This document shows positions 1-11,270 of a stretch of DNA of 64,000 nucleotides, one piece after another. The notes under the pieces were generated by a model. The model was not told the DNA's origin. It worked only from the letters and a program-made list of their open reading frames with translations, and made no database searches. The translations under genes were made by a program, and so were the position numbers. The stretch spans positions 124,001-188,000 of the forward strand of contig JADGJC010000009.1 in assembly GCA_027596075.1 (NCBI GenBank), read 5' to 3'. Position 1 is the first letter of the stretch, and every line of letters begins with the position of its first letter. The DNA is from Rhizophlyctis rosea. Its lineage: Eukaryota > Chytridiomycota > Chytridiomycetes > Rhizophlyctidales > Rhizophlyctidaceae.

Positions 1-1
1 C

Positions 2-115
2 GGGTCTTTCGAGAAGTTCGACGATGCTTACTTCAAGTACGCCAAGGAGGGAAAGAGGAAGGCGACTGAGGAAGAGCTCTTTGAGGCTGGCAAGGCATGT
101 GTTGTTCGGGCTTGA
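2..115 (+). CDS. 3' end of an unidentified gene (partial)
   Basis: An open frame enters at the left edge and runs 37 codons to a TGA at 113-115. The peptide is charged (lysine/glutamate rich, with a KEGKRKATEEELFEAGK stretch), looks like a C-terminal helix, and is coding-like in composition. I do not recognise the family. The part upstream of the window would be needed to name it. Confidence 0.35.
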   Translation, partial: GSFEKFDDAYFKYAKEGKRKATEEELFEAGKACVVRA

Positions 116-476
116 TGTTGTGCGGGTTTGGGGCAGGGAGTGCTTATGTTTTTGGGGGCGAGAGGCTCATTTCTGGAAGGAATCAACCGGGAGGGAGAAC
201 TTAGGCATGAACATGCGAACTAACAAGCATAACTCCTGTTCTTGCACCACAAGAGAAGCAGCCCACGGACGCTCACCGTGTCTCTGACCATTTCGGCTTT
301 CGCGTTGTCATGCATACACCCCTGTAGTCTTGAGTACGTTTGGAATAATTGTGTTCTCTCATCAGGTATTGCTGTTCGCTTAAAGATGTGCCGGTCGTCA
401 TTCACGTTTCGCAAACATGGCGCCTTGCACTGAAAGTCCTAACCCTATTGTTCTGCTTCTGCCTCGTCATACAGAT

Positions 477-695
477 ATGAGCGACGTCGAAGCAGACAAA
501 TCCGCACCTGTTTCTCAGGCGGCGTGGCATGATCCTAACGATGAAAGTGGAAGCGACCCTTTCCCCTTCGATACCGATTCGTCGTTATCGCAAGATGGGG
601 CGGGAAGTCCTTTTTGTTCTGATGAGCGGGATAAGAGTCCAGTGAAGGGAATGGGAAGAGCGGGGAGGGCGGTGCGAGTTAGGGGAAAGGTGTAA
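477..695 (+). CDS. Hypothetical acidic 72-residue ORF
   Basis: The ATG at 477 opens a serine/aspartate-rich, probably disordered peptide (MSDVEADKSAPVSQ...) ending in a basic stretch rich in Arg and Gly. No domain is recognisable and no intron partner is obvious. It lies between the truncated gene at the left edge and a 14-3-3 fragment, in a region full of gene debris, so it may be an exon remnant rather than a working gene. Confidence 0.2.
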   Translation: MSDVEADKSAPVSQAAWHDPNDESGSDPFPFDTDSSLSQDGAGSPFCSDERDKSPVKGMGRAGRAVRVRGKV

Positions 696-841
696 GGGAC
701 GTGGAAGAGGTAATTACTGGATGGCTGAATGAGGGAGTGCACACAGTGATGTAATGACTTCCTGGCTAGTCCATCCAAGGCGTCGCAACCTTTCTGTCCG
801 TTGCTGAGCGAAAGGAGTAGTCAAGCTTCTTCGTAACCTAG

Positions 842-991
842 TATGAAATCCTCAACTCTCCCGACCGTGCCTGCCACCTCGCCAAGCAAGCATTCGACGA
901 CGCCATCGCCGTCTCGACAAGGACTCTACGCTCATCATGCAATTGTTGAGGGACAACCTTTGTTCTTTAGACTTTTGACTGTCAGGATGGT
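842..991 (+). pseudogene. 14-3-3 protein fragment (C-terminal helices), broken
   Basis: After a plausible splice acceptor (CTAG at 838-841) the frame reads [23 protein letters not shown]. This is the conserved helix 7-8 region of 14-3-3 phosphopeptide-binding adaptors. A short deletion shifts the frame, after which [15 protein letters not shown], the highly conserved last-helix motif, is readable. A TGA follows shortly. Only the 3' part of the gene is present, fused to repeat R1. Similar 3' fragments sit at the front of two other R1 copies (10.5 kb and 27.5 kb), so the fragment travels with the repeat. Confidence 0.75.
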
Positions 992-1925
992 GAGTGTTTG
1001 TCGTATGGGATTGCGGAGCTTGGATCATTCGTTCTGACGTTTCGTATCCAGCCGAGGGAGACAAGGCGGGTGGGAGAAGGTGGGACTTGTTGGTGTAGAT
1101 GGCGGAATGCGGTACGTCTAATTTGTGCTGCAGGGGAGGGCGTTGTCCGTCCAGGGCTGCATATCTGTTATCATAAAACTCGTGATGCGTTCGTTCTCTC
1201 ACATGAAGGTATTGACAGTAACGCATGATGGTGGGAACGCATGTCCCATGTCACGACAACAACGCACGAAGAATGGATAACATAATGTTATATTCGGATA
1301 CCATGATATTATTTTACAACTCGTTACTGAGACTATGCTATTACTTGAAGTCAGATATGCTCCCCTCTGTCTTTACAGGGGCTGGGGACCCTCCACCTTG
1401 CGCTTGCGAGAAGCGGAAGGTGGGCGACATTAGAGCTCGACAGTGGTGGAAGTTGAAGTTGGTGGTGTGGCTCTCGTGTGTTCCGGTGGAAGGAACTCGT
1501 GACTGCATTTTTTTTTTTTATTTCTCGTTGTGTGTTTGTTGGAGTTGTAGTGGAAGGTTGGAGTTTTTTGGTGGTGGTATTGAAGGGTGAAGTTGCACAA
1601 CGGAAGCAGTCTGCCATCGTTTCTGAAACGAGAGGGATCAACGGCATGGCTGAAGAGTATCCAACGCTAAAAAGAGAGGGCCCGCATGTTAAAGTCCACA
1701 GTTGACCGCGAGTCCAAGAAGGACTTCCACATGTGTTTACGGGGCGTGTGCCGTGTATCTCGTCGGGAGCAGTCACTTGGGGAAAAACACCTCGCTTACC
1801 GGGCTGGTCTTGTGGGGGGGGGTCTTGTATCCAATTCGGGGTTTTGTAGAATGGTTCGTCGACCGACATTGGTTGGTTGATCTTGAAATACCATATTTTG
1901 CGGGTTCAGGGGGGACTTGTTAATG
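930..1925 (+). repeat. Dispersed repeat R1, copy 1 (upstream of RNase H gene A)
   Basis: The block shares many short, ordered identities with 10520-11760, 20640-21420, 27500-28640, 39360-40390 and (reverse strand) 58240-57840. Shared landmarks are a GTGGGAAC..GTCCCA hairpin near 1231, an ATATTCGGATACC motif near 1291, the core TGCTCCCCTCTGTCTTTACA at 1359-1378, and GGCGACATTAGAGCTCG at 1423-1439. The core contains hairpin 1 (stem CCACCTT 1393-1399 with AAGGTGG 1417-1423). The second hairpin seen in other copies is missing here. No convincing protein is encoded on either strand. Confidence 0.8.
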
Positions 1926-2088
1926 CACAGGATTCCAAGAAGTTTCTTGCTCGTACTTTTCACTGGGAATTCAGAGATGAAATCATTTGTGCTGATTTGC
2001 TAATCATTCACGGTCATGTGCCAAGTCACGAGTCCCTGTGTTGATCAATCCCATCCTCTTTTGAACAAATTGGCACATTTTGCCACTC

Positions 2089-2128
2089 TCTGATTGGTCA
2101 AAAGCTTACTATAACCATAAAAGGCAAC
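2089..2128 (+). promoter_or_regulatory. Shared promoter of gene A (inverted CCAAT plus TATA-like box)
   Basis: CTGATTGGTC at 2089-2098 (an inverted CCAAT box) is followed about 24 bases later by CCATAAAAGGCAAC at 2115-2128. The same pair with nearly the same spacing is found upstream of gene B, and the TATA-like part recurs before D and E. It lies about 330 bases upstream of the start codon of A. Confidence 0.6.
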
Positions 2129-2452
2129 CGCGGTTGGTGGAAGTGACTGGCATGGATGATGGGCTTGGGACTTGGAAGGCTGTTGGGGCTGTGATGATGA
2201 ACGAGTCTGTGAGACTGTGAACAGAATCTCACACGTTCCGGCTGATTGCTGTCAATTTGCTGATCAGTTTGCTGATCAGTGATACCTAAGTATCTAGGCA
2301 TCTTTCTTGGCCAGCTGTCAGTCTGGCACAGACATACTGGCCTAGTCTACTGTGTTCTTGATTTGCTGCGAAGAGTCGAAGACAGTACTCATATACCTAG
2401 CAATCCTATCTCAAATACTGTTCACCCTCGCTGCTTCCTCCGTAGGGCAACC

Positions 2453-5400
2453 ATGCCCACACGTTCTTTACAGTCCTCCAAAAAAGAGAGGCGGATCCCG
2501 CCGGGCATTGTAGTCGTCCGTACTTGTCGCCCTGAACCATCTCTCTCCCGATACCCATACCCGCACCCATCTGAACAGCCGTCGTTCGAGGAACAACAGG
2601 AGAAGTTGAAGAAGGTTCAGAATTCGATACCATCCTTCAGTTTCGGGGCAGGCCCGTCGCCGGTTGGGACCACGCCCAGCACACCATCATTCGGCTTTGG
2701 AGGAAAATCGTCAGGAACTGGCAGCAATACTTCTCTACCAACATCGGCTTTCGGAGCGCAGGCATCCTCACCTGTCAACACGTCCAGCACCATACCGTCA
2801 TTCAGTTTTCTTACTGGCGCCGCGAATGCAACACCACCTTTGGCCAAACCTTTCGAAACCAACATCGGCCCCACCTCAGTTCCCGCAGCAACACAAGGCG
2901 GCATGGTCAGTCAAGATGCGAGTGCACCGGCCCCCAGCCCGTTCAACATTGCGCCTGTTGTTACTTCAACCACCTTGCCCTCCTTTGCTACGCCTACGGT
3001 TTCGGATGCCTCCTCTGGTTACAAGATGGTCTTACCGACATTCGGCGCGCCTTCTGGTACTGCTAGCTCAACGTTCGCCCTCGCATCGAAAAAAAGCGAC
3101 AGTACCAATCAGGATACCCCCGCGCCGCCGCAAATTGGGCAAGCAGTCGGAGGCAATGCCACTGCTATCAATGTCAAACCACCAAACCAGGATACCACCG
3201 CATCGTCTCCCATTACGTCCGCATCTGATGCCAACACTGGAATCGGAAAGGAAAAGGGTCCACAATCCATCCGTGCGCTTCACCCGAAAAACCCTGAGGA
3301 GGTTGCCCAGATTGTGAAAAAGCTACGCGGTCTCAATTCCAGTGTCGTGAACGGGAACGTTGTGGAGAATGACCCATTGGAGATGGTGCAGTCGCCACAT
3401 GGTACGAATTAGTGCTTTCAAGGCTTCGAAAGATGAGGCGTCACTAACTTGCAGCATGTGCAATACAATTTTCTGTCTTAGAAAACCTGACAACACTGAC
3501 AACTCTCTTCCTGTCAGCTGGCGCGAACAGTCGGAATTCAGAAGTACGGTTCATCGAAGCTGTGAAAGCTGGCGACTTTGAAGCTGTGAAGCACTTCCTG
3601 GAGGAGTTTACCGCTTGCATGGACCTTCCCATCGTCATCGCATCCGGCAATGGCCATACGGACATTGTGAAACTATTGTTGAAGGCCGGTGCAAACGTCA
3701 ATGCTTTCGAAGGCAAGGCGTTGCAAAGTGCCGTAGCTAGTGGTCATATTGACACTGTCAAAACGCTGCTGGCAGCGGGTGGAACGGCCAACTGGCAGGG
3801 GTGTTTGTTTGATGCCATTCACCATGGTCATCTCCACGTCGCGGCCACACTCTTGAATTGGTCACCAGATCAATCAGAAGAAGCAGACACTCCCAAATCA
3901 TCTTCGTCCCCCCCACTGGCCACGCTGGAAATCATCTGTTCGATTCGACCCCATCCACAGTCTGATGCATGCACACGACATTGGACTGGTCAAAGGAAAG
4001 CAAGTCATTATCAAGCGGGACGAATAACACACCGGAGATACGGTCATCTACATCGAAATTGACACCCAATGCCCCACCACAGCTGACTGGGCGGCACCGC
4101 TTGCTGCGAAACAACACCGCGTCGAAACCATCTACGTGATGGGGGAGCTGAGTCAGGGGTTTGTGATTCCGCTCGAGACTCTTCCCGACCATCGCAAGCT
4201 GATACTGGGGACGGATGTGACGCGAGCGCTGGGTATAAGCAAATACGTGCGTCCACCGACTGCGGCGTCGCTGAAGAGGGCATACGATGACATGATTGCT
4301 GGTGGTGGTGAAACATTGAAGGAATTCATGCAAGCGAGCATTAGGCGTCATGATGAAGCTCAGAAGTTGGTAAGTTGAAACGTGATGCGTTGTTGCCTGC
4401 TTTGATGCCTCAAACCTAACCCTGCATGTCACAGTGTAAGCCAAATGGCTTTAAGCACATCATTCCCATTCCCGATGGCGTGTTCAAACAAATTGAGATT
4501 CCGTATCACCTGTCGGAGAAGGAGCAGCGGCAAGCTATAAAGGAGGGTCTTGAAAGGAAAGAGTACCTCATGCTGGGAGGGGATGCTACCTCGCGCAGGA
4601 GGGATATCCTCTCGTACTCAGATGGATCTTTGCGTAATCCGGTGCATGGCGGTTATGGTGTGAACTATCCCTTCCAACCGGAATGGTGAGCTACAACTTG
4701 ATGGTTTGTGTAAATGGATCAAAGACTTACTGATTTCAAAATCTAGCAACAAGTCGGGAAAAACTGAACCCAGTTCGTTGGCTGCGGAGATTAAGGTATG
4801 AGGGAGTCCGAATGTGCTGTTGAATTCTCTATCTAATAATGTGGATTCAGGGAATTGTAACCGCAATGACAAACGAAGACGTTGAACCCGGACACAACAA
4901 TTTCCAAATCGGTGCTGACTGCGAGGGAGCCATCATCGATGTGTGGCAGGCGGTGGAGAAGGGAATCAAGCCTGAGAAAATGACCCAAGAAGACTTCGAC
5001 CTAGTCCGAAAGGTATGTATTTTGATTTACTTTCCGTCCGACAATCATCTTGATGCAAATTACCCACTCTGTTGAATGCAGTACATCCAGGAACACCCCG
5101 AAACAGTCTCATACCTACGTTGGAACAAGGCGCATCAGAAAGGAGAAATGGAATGCAAGTCGCACACTGTAGCAGATCGAATGGCTAATGCAGAAGCCGG
5201 TCCCTCAAACGCCAAGCGCATCAAGACAGCAAAGTGGACCAAAACATCGAAATTGTCTCCTGCTGTTCCTTCGAATTCGTCGGGTGATAGCGATACCATG
5301 GACGCCATCAACATGAACCCAACCCGCACCCACCCCATGTGCAGATCGCGTGCTGAGGCGACATATGGTGTGGCTTCTCCTACCTGTACGCAATCTCCCG

Positions 5401-5708
5401 CACCCGGCGCTCCACCACCGCGAACCACGCCCCGGACAGCCCTTCCTTCAATCATCTGCCCCTCCCTTGCCGCATCGACCAACCCCGCATTGGAAGAATG
5501 CGCATACGACGAATTGGCTTATGATGATCCCAATACCTACGCTGTGAGGATTACTGCAGATGAAACCTCACCCAGGCAGTCTTGTGTACGGAACAAGCCA
5601 AAGAAAAGGGATGCGGGGCGAAATCTGCGGTTGCGACAGCAGAGGAAGAAGGGGGAGGGCGAACGGGAGGAGGAGGGTGGTGGGGATGGGGATGCGTATG
5701 AGTGTTAG
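2453..5708 (+). pseudogene. RNase H family gene A: FG-rich region, ankyrins, RNA-ligase-type OB fold, RNase H (disrupted)
   Basis: Exons by eye: 2453-3401, 3518-about 4374, about 4434-4685, 4747-4795, 4851-5012, 5082-5708. Exon 1 (about 316 residues) is Ser/Thr/Pro-rich with repeated phenylalanine-glycine motifs (FSFGAG, FGFGG, SAFGA, TFGAP), like FG nucleoporins. Exon 2 has about three ankyrin repeats (GHTDIVKLLLKAGANVNA). It then gives an OB-like module with GDTVIYIEIDTQCP and GELSQGFVIPLETL, motifs of the Rnl5/DRB0094 RNA-ligase N-terminal domain. Exons 3-6 give RNase H: YSDGS, AAEIKG, GADCEGA, WNKAH and VADRMA hold the D-E-D-H-D residues. A basic KPKKRD/RLRQQRKK tail follows. Damage: about +4 bases near 3966-3972 shift the frame at the start of the OB fold, and a TAA at about 4023 follows, so the full fusion cannot be made from this copy as sequenced. 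Confidence 0.8.
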
Positions 5709-6579
5709 GGAGTTTGTGTTGTGATGTTGTTTGCGGGTGTGAGAGGGTGGGGTTTGGAAGTAGTTTGCGAGGGTTGGATCATTTTTTGGCGAGCGTAGTA
5801 GATGAACACTATGGCTTGGTCTGTTCGGGCAGTATGTGGCATAGATAGATACACGCGGTGCCAGGCTTTTTGTACATTTTTTTTGCTGAGGAGTCACATT
5901 CCGAGATCTGCGGAATGTTTGATTGTTTCTTGGTTTTTTGACGCCAAGGTTCACGGTTTGTTTTTTGCATGTATAATATGAAATTGCACGGTTGGATGAA
6001 TGATGCGTTCTGAGTGTGTGAGGCGTGGTGCTGGTGGTTCCCGTGTCCGAGGCAATGTGGTTCTTCGTGGTGTATATTTTGAATACTTCACTTCATTTCG
6101 GCGAGGGGGAAAGCGTCTTCTGCTGCCTTGATGGCCGGCACACATCAGTCTTGATGAATCATTCGCGTTATTCGTCATTGACGGCACCTAGACTCGAAGT
6201 TTGAAGAATGATGGGAACATCATTTGACAACAGCTTGCTTCCCCCTCGAGATGACCATCCTACGGGTGCTTTGGGTAATGATTGAGGCGGGAGGGAAGAA
6301 GATGGTCAAGCGATGGAGATCTTGCGAGCTGCTAGTGGAATTGATTGTGCTGACTGCTGACTGGAAGACATGCGGTATGGACACAGCACGGCATGGCAAT
6401 TGACGGATACGTGGCAGTCGAATGATTAGACTTTATGAGGTTTGGGTCGTGATACTGATTTTTGAGACATAAAGATGCCTGAATCTTGTGAATGGTGTAG
6501 GTAGGTAATATGATGACGGGAATAATGCCGGGTGGTCGGGATCTCATCGTTTCAAACAATGGAGTCAGTAGCAACACCA
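5709..6579. other. Non-coding stretch downstream of gene A
   Basis: No gene, RNA or repeat is recognised here. It holds T-rich tracts (for example 5875-5885) expected of a 3' flank. Reverse-strand ORFs present are short and of biased composition and look like chance. Confidence 0.5.
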
Positions 6580-7665
6580 ATCCTACACCTTACCACCGTC
6601 ACCACGCACAAGTGTTCGAAGACGCAAAACATGTATGCACTGTAGGAACATGAAGCTCACTAGGGCCCATTGAATGGGTACCCCTCGAACCGTCTGCAGG
6701 TGTGAGTGGAACTGGCGGAGTTCATTTTGAAAGCGGGCGCTTTCCTCTACAGCCTCCACATACATGGGCGTAAGCCTATTGGGGTCTTTATTGAACACTT
6801 GCGTGGATTTGGTGAAGGTGGGAGAAGAGGGTGATTGATAAGTGGGGTGATGGATGAGGAGCTAGGAGGGAGTTTCGAACATGCGGATTGGATATATATT
6901 GAATCTCTTCCACTCGGGACTGACTCGATGCCTGAGTGGCACCGTTCGACCCAGCAAACCCCATTCATCAATTCATTGGGTCACTTGAGTGCACCCCTGA
7001 TTGCGGAACTTCTGTTTGGCATTGTGACGGATCCAAAATCGCTTCCCTATACCTACCTATGCTGTGCCTTGTATTCAATGATGGCGGATGAATTGCAAGT
7101 CGTTTATCCACCGCGTATTGGCAACTATCAACAGCCACCATTCCACAGCCCGATTGTAGAGTGAATGCGGCATCTACCATCCTCCATTCGTTACCATTGA
7201 AGAGGCAGAGCCACCTTTAGCCACCACTTCCGTTATGATGACGAGACTGACATAGATCGTCGTCGAGCGCCAGTGGAGGTAAGCTCCACCCAGAGACTCA
7301 CGGCCATGAAAGCCACGAGTCTGTAAACAAAGATTGAATCTGAAGGTTGTTACATTTATGGTCAGATTGCGCTTTCATGACTGTGCCACCACTGCCTGGC
7401 TGCAGCATGCGGCCAAGCTATTTTTGACCCCATCTTCTTCCCCGTCTTCTTCCGGCCTGATGTTGATCGGCAGTTCCAAATGACCTACCTCCCATCGTCA
7501 TCCGTCACGACCTTTCCGCACTACCTTTCTCCCATACCGTTTTGAGCCACGGAGGTGTACTCAACTTTTCTCATCTGTTTTGGTTCCTCCTTCTACCGAA
7601 GTCTTCACACTCTTCACTTTTCACCCTCGTGCTTACTTTCACCGTGACCGAAGTAAGTGGGTGTG
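6580..7665 (+). repeat. Dispersed repeat R2, copy 1 (downstream of gene A)
   Basis: The first 200 bases (ACCACCGTCACCACGCACAA..., then CACTAGGGCCCATTGAATGG and GTGTGAGTGGAACTGGCGGA) are nearly identical to 15545-15770 and recognisable at 45783-45990. The second half (GTCTGTAAACAA near 7320, TTTATGGTCAGATTG near 7360, GAGCCACGG near 7543) matches 16145-16470 and 21430-21735. R2 ends at a short conserved exon, ATGACCGAA in other copies. Here it is GTGACCGAA (7644-7652), so the start codon is lost. The acceptor and next exon (CAAACCGTTTCCTAC near 7762) are still visible. Confidence 0.75.
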
Positions 7666-8595
7666 CTTCAGAGCATAACTACCTTCGTTGTTTGCCTTCC
7701 ACAATAAGTCCGTTCACCTGACATAACACCAACGACCTGAACAACCGCTTACTTTCAGATGCAAACCGTTTCCTACAGTTCCTCCCGCAAGCCTTGAGAG
7801 GTGAGTGCTCCCGACATATCCGTTGACACAATGGCTTGAAGATACGAGTATGATGGTGCGGCGGTGCAGCCAAACGTGGCTGATGTCCGCACATATATTG
7901 TTGTTAGAGGAGCAGTCGATGATGACTTTTGCGCTAAATTGGTTCCATCTCTGAACGCAACTGTAGTGCCTCTACAAGTGGACCAATTTCTCATGTCATG
8001 AAAGATAACATTTCATTATACACACACATGTTTGTTGATGATGCCGTGATACGAATTTAGCTTGAGCGTTTGCGGATGTGAGTAGCTTCATGCCGGAACT
8101 GTTTGGGAATGTTTGTTATTGGGTGTCAGTCAAATATTGGTGTTGTTGGGGCGGAGGATGACGGACATGTTGAATGGATGGACGGTCTGGGATGAGTGGT
8201 ATATTTGGGGAGCTTCTTGACGTTGCGTCGAAGTGACATAGTTTACGGATTTACGCGCCCATGCAGAATGGGGTTCTTTCTCATGTAGGAGATGTCCTCC
8301 ATCGTGTGGGGATTGCACCTTTTCTTCTGGTGGTTGTACAGTCGGATTCCGTGAATGTCCTATCGGCTCACACGATTCCGTTCTTTTCTTGCCAGATTCA
8401 GCCTACACGGTGTAATTTTGCGGCTGAACTCGCATTAGGGTATTTGCGTCCTCAAAAGAAAGAAAATCGGAGATCTTCCTCCTGAAGGTACGGAAGTCAC
8501 GTACACTACTACCGCCCCGGCCTGCTTCTATCACCCGATACCGCGATAGTTTGCTCTATGCGTCTCCTGATATTGATCTTCTGTTTGTTTACAAA

Positions 8596-8700
8596 TATCA
8601 CCGGTCTTTACGATTACGCACCTCTAGCATGCGCGCTCCAAAGCAACATCCTCTCGTTGTGGCGTCATAATTCGTTTTGGGGGAAGATAGGATTAGTGTT
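8596..8700 (+). pseudogene. Glycyl-tRNA synthetase exon fragment, copy 1
   Basis: The frame reads TGLYDYAPLACALQSNILSLWRH, matching the class II core of eukaryotic glycyl-tRNA synthetase (GLYDYGPPGCALQ...NI..LWR). The normal upstream splice acceptor (TTTACAG in the other two copies) is TTTACAA here, and the frame ends soon after LWRH. The same exon occurs at 18333-18455 and 24363-24498. Flanking sequence at 7790-8480 also matches 23580-24240 in patches, so it was duplicated as a larger segment. Confidence 0.75.
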
Positions 8701-9712
8701 GGGGGTGAAGCCTATACCCGCAATCGCATACTAAACCCAAAACCTCGAACAACATATCCAATTCGCCCAATCACGTCTCGAGCCTCGGTTCGCGCCTCCG
8801 CACCCGCTTCTTGACAATCTCTTGGCATATTATTTGACGACAATGAGGTCGATGAGATGATTGAAGGGTGGTTGGTGCAAGGGGTGAGGCCAGCGTCCAG
8901 TGCACGGAATAGAAAACCACGACGAGTCTTCAGCACCCGCCCCCAGGCAAGAAGCACGACGACGTCATCCAAAAAATCACGGAATGACTCCTGAACTCCT
9001 CCGCGAGCAACAAAAGTTGTAAGTCTTCGCCCACATCCGCTTCATCCTCTCTCATTCCCTTCAAGCCCTCCCACATCCACTCCGCCAACCCTTTCCACAC
9101 CCAAAACCCAACACATCGCCAACCACGACGAATTCCGCCTGGGAAGATTACCACTCCTATGGTGCTAGAAGGCAAGAGTATGATTCGTACCTTGATTCGG
9201 TGAAGCGGGCGGCGAGTGTTACGCCGACGGAGGGGTCTGCGGGTGTGAGTTCAAGAGTGACGTTGTCGCCGACGAGGTCGGAGGGTCGGATTGGGGGTTT
9301 GGAGTGGGATCACAGTAGGAGGGAAATGGGGGGTGGGGGTGCGGCGGTACAGCCGGAGGGTGGTCGGAAAGGGGTGGGGGCGTGGTTGGAGGGAGGCGAG
9401 GTGGGAGGGAGGGGTGTGGCTAAGATTAGTCCATGTAAGTTTGTACTCGCTGTGGCTTTCGGGATGTGAGTTGTCAGTCAGTTGGAAATGAGTTGGATTA
9501 TGGGCGGTACCATTGCTTTTCTTGTTTCTGTCAAGAGGCGGGGCATATGGACCGGTCTTCAATTCGCCTGTGAAAATGTCCGCGAAAATTGGATTCACAT
9601 GGCCAATTCAACAAATTGCGAACTTCTAATCACATGTCCCACCCCTCACAGTACCAACCGAAGACGTAACAAGGGCAATACTCGCCGCCCCACATACAGA
9701 CCCCCACCCGCA

Positions 9713-10390
9713 TCCGTATCTACCGCAACAGCCTCTCCGACGGCCAATTCGCGCCCGTGCGAGACTACGAAGTCGCCGGCATCCTCGCCGCCTGTCGTCA
9801 AGCCAAAGTCGAGCCGAAACTGACGTACGTCGTCGCGCAGAGGAGACATAGCGCGGTTCATCCCGCTTATGGGGCAGGGTGATCGGAGTGGGAATGTGCA
9901 GGCGGTGACGGTGGTTTATACGGGGGTTGTGCATCTTACGCATTTTGGTGAGTGGGATTTATTGTGATTAGCATTTTTGGGGTAACATCCTGACGCGGTC
10001 TCTGAGATGCTAGACTTCTATTTGAATGCGCATGCTGGGTTGCAGGGGACCAGTCGTCCAACGCATTGTAAGTGTTCGTTAAAGCTCAACCTTCCTAAAT
10101 GCTCAACCTTCTGATCTTCATCAAACCAGACCACGTCCTCTGCGATGACTTTCACTTTATCGCCGACGACCCTCCAAGACCTTCACCTACAAGCTCTCCT
10201 ACCTCTTCCCGCGCTGCACTCGCTCCGTCAGTCTCTGTGCTCCGGTGGTACGTAATGGCACAGATCGCCATTCATCAAGCATCTACTGACACGGTTACTG
10301 TATCACAGTACCAAGCCCCTCGCCGCCCAATGCAAACGCACCCATCTCAAAGACCCGGACTGGTCCGAATTCGGGATCCAGCAGCTCCAG
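9713..10390 (+). pseudogene. Argonaute PIWI-domain fragment, broken
   Basis: Readable pieces in order: FAPVRDYEVAGILAACRQAK, LTYVVAQRRHSA, then after a 2-base deletion PLMGQGDRSGNVQAVTVVY. An intron (about 9950-10011) follows, then DFYLNAHAGLQGTSRPTH, another intron (about 10070-10129), and YHVLCDDFHFIADD. A second frame shift leads to KLSYLFPRCTRSVSLCAPV. This is the canonical PIWI RNase H-fold order of eukaryotic Argonautes. The conserved TVVD aspartate is TVVY here. The histidine in SRPTH remains. At least two frameshifts and the catalytic change make a working slicer unlikely. PAZ and N-terminal parts are not visible upstream. Confidence 0.8.
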
Positions 10391-10479
10391 ACAAGATTAG
10401 AAGCAAGTCGTCGTACGGGCTCAAGAACGACACTAGCGTGTTGGAACGGCAGCCGTGGCGTGGTGGAAAGACGATAGGT

Positions 10480-10600
10480 GTTCGTATCCGCTGCGCCATC
10501 GCTGTAGCCTACAAGGACGTTACGCTCAGCACGCAATTGTTGAAGGGACAACCTTTGATCTTTTGGACTTTCCGATCTTCAGGATGGTGGGTGTTGTTGT
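10480..10600 (+). pseudogene. 14-3-3 C-terminal remnant, copy 2
   Basis: The frame AIAVAYKDVTLSTQLLKGQPLIFW at about 10498-10570 corresponds, with substitutions, to the 14-3-3 last-helix region ([18 protein letters not shown]). It is in the same position relative to R1 as the fragments at 842 and 27135. It is more diverged than those two and would be hard to recognise on its own; the nucleotide similarity to copies 1 and 3 (CAATTGTTGA.GGACAACC) supports the call. Confidence 0.55.
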
Positions 10601-11095
10601 GTGGGCAATGAAGATTCTTGGATCACTTGTCGGCGAATGCGGTACGTATGTTAGCATGTCACTCATGATACTTGATGTTCATTGTCTGCAGTGCAGCTAT
10701 CGATCATAATGCCATAGCCGAATCAGCGTAAGACATGATTGTGGGAACGTATGTCCCACGTCACGACAACAACGCACGAAGTTGTGGAGAACATAATATT
10801 ATATTCGGATACCATGATATATGTTACAACTCATTATTGGGCATTATTGGGACTATGCTATTATTTGCGAGTCGGATGTGCTCCCCTCTGTCTTTGCAGG
10901 GGCTTGGGACCCTCCACCATCCGCTTGCGAGAAGCGGGAGGTGGGCGACATTAGAGCTCGAAGTAGGTTGAAGTTGGTGTTGATGGCGGCTCTGCTGTAT
11001 CCCATTGAAGGAACTCGTGACTGCATTTGAACAACCCGTTGTGTGTGTCGAAATGTTGAAGATGGAGGTGAATGCTTCTTGGGAATCTCAAACTC

Positions 11096-11147
11096 CTTTA
11101 CCTAGACGCCGCGGGGCTACTTTACACCCGAATCCGCCTAGGTAAAG
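11096..11147 (+). ncRNA. Conserved R1 hairpin 2 (copy 2, first instance)
   Basis: Arms CTTTACCTAG (11096-11105) and CTAGGTAAAG (11138-11147) pair perfectly over 10 bp. Inside, CGGG and CCCG close a loop with GCTACTTTACA. The same fold, with different but still paired arms, occurs at 11223-11270, 28040-28101, 39745-39804 and 57936-57987 (- strand). Changing arms with kept pairing indicate selection on RNA or DNA structure. The RNA class is not known to me. Confidence 0.55.
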
Positions 11148-11222
11148 AAGCCCGAGCTAACTTGGTGTTGGTGGTGAATGCTGTTGTTGAGACTGACGGC
11201 TTCTTGGATATCCCGAGCTCTG

Positions 11223-11270
11223 TTACTCAAACGTCACCGGGCTACTTTACACCTGCACCCGCTTGAGTAA
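11223..11270 (+). ncRNA. Conserved R1 hairpin 2 (copy 2, second instance)
   Basis: Arms TTACTCAA (11223-11230) and TTGAGTAA (11263-11270) pair over 8 bp around the conserved ACGTCAC..GGGCTACTTTACA..CCCGC interior. The inner stem is weaker here than in the other instances. It is a tandem duplicate of the hairpin 75 bases upstream, but with the arm sequence seen in copy 4 rather than that of its neighbour. Confidence 0.5.

Noticed and set aside
1359..1470. HDV-like or hammerhead ribozyme in the R1 core
   Set aside because: GGGCGACATT resembles part of HDV, but the nested P1-P4 order cannot be drawn, and no CTGATGA/GAAA hammerhead core is present.
1351..1869. 172-residue reverse-strand ORF and similar ones at 20757-21057 and 27786-28054 sharing SSNVAHL...RWRVPS...KDRGE
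   Set aside because: They lie antisense over the R1 hairpin core. The shared residues come from conserved RNA-like sequence; frames and lengths differ between copies and break elsewhere.
2664..3317. 217-residue + ORF inside exon 1 of gene A
   Set aside because: Shifted-frame shadow of the FG-rich exon; Pro/Arg/His-rich composition with no motif.
11096..11147. tRNA or 5S rRNA identity for R1 hairpin 2
   Set aside because: No cloverleaf, no B box (GGTTCGANNCC), no 5S landmarks.
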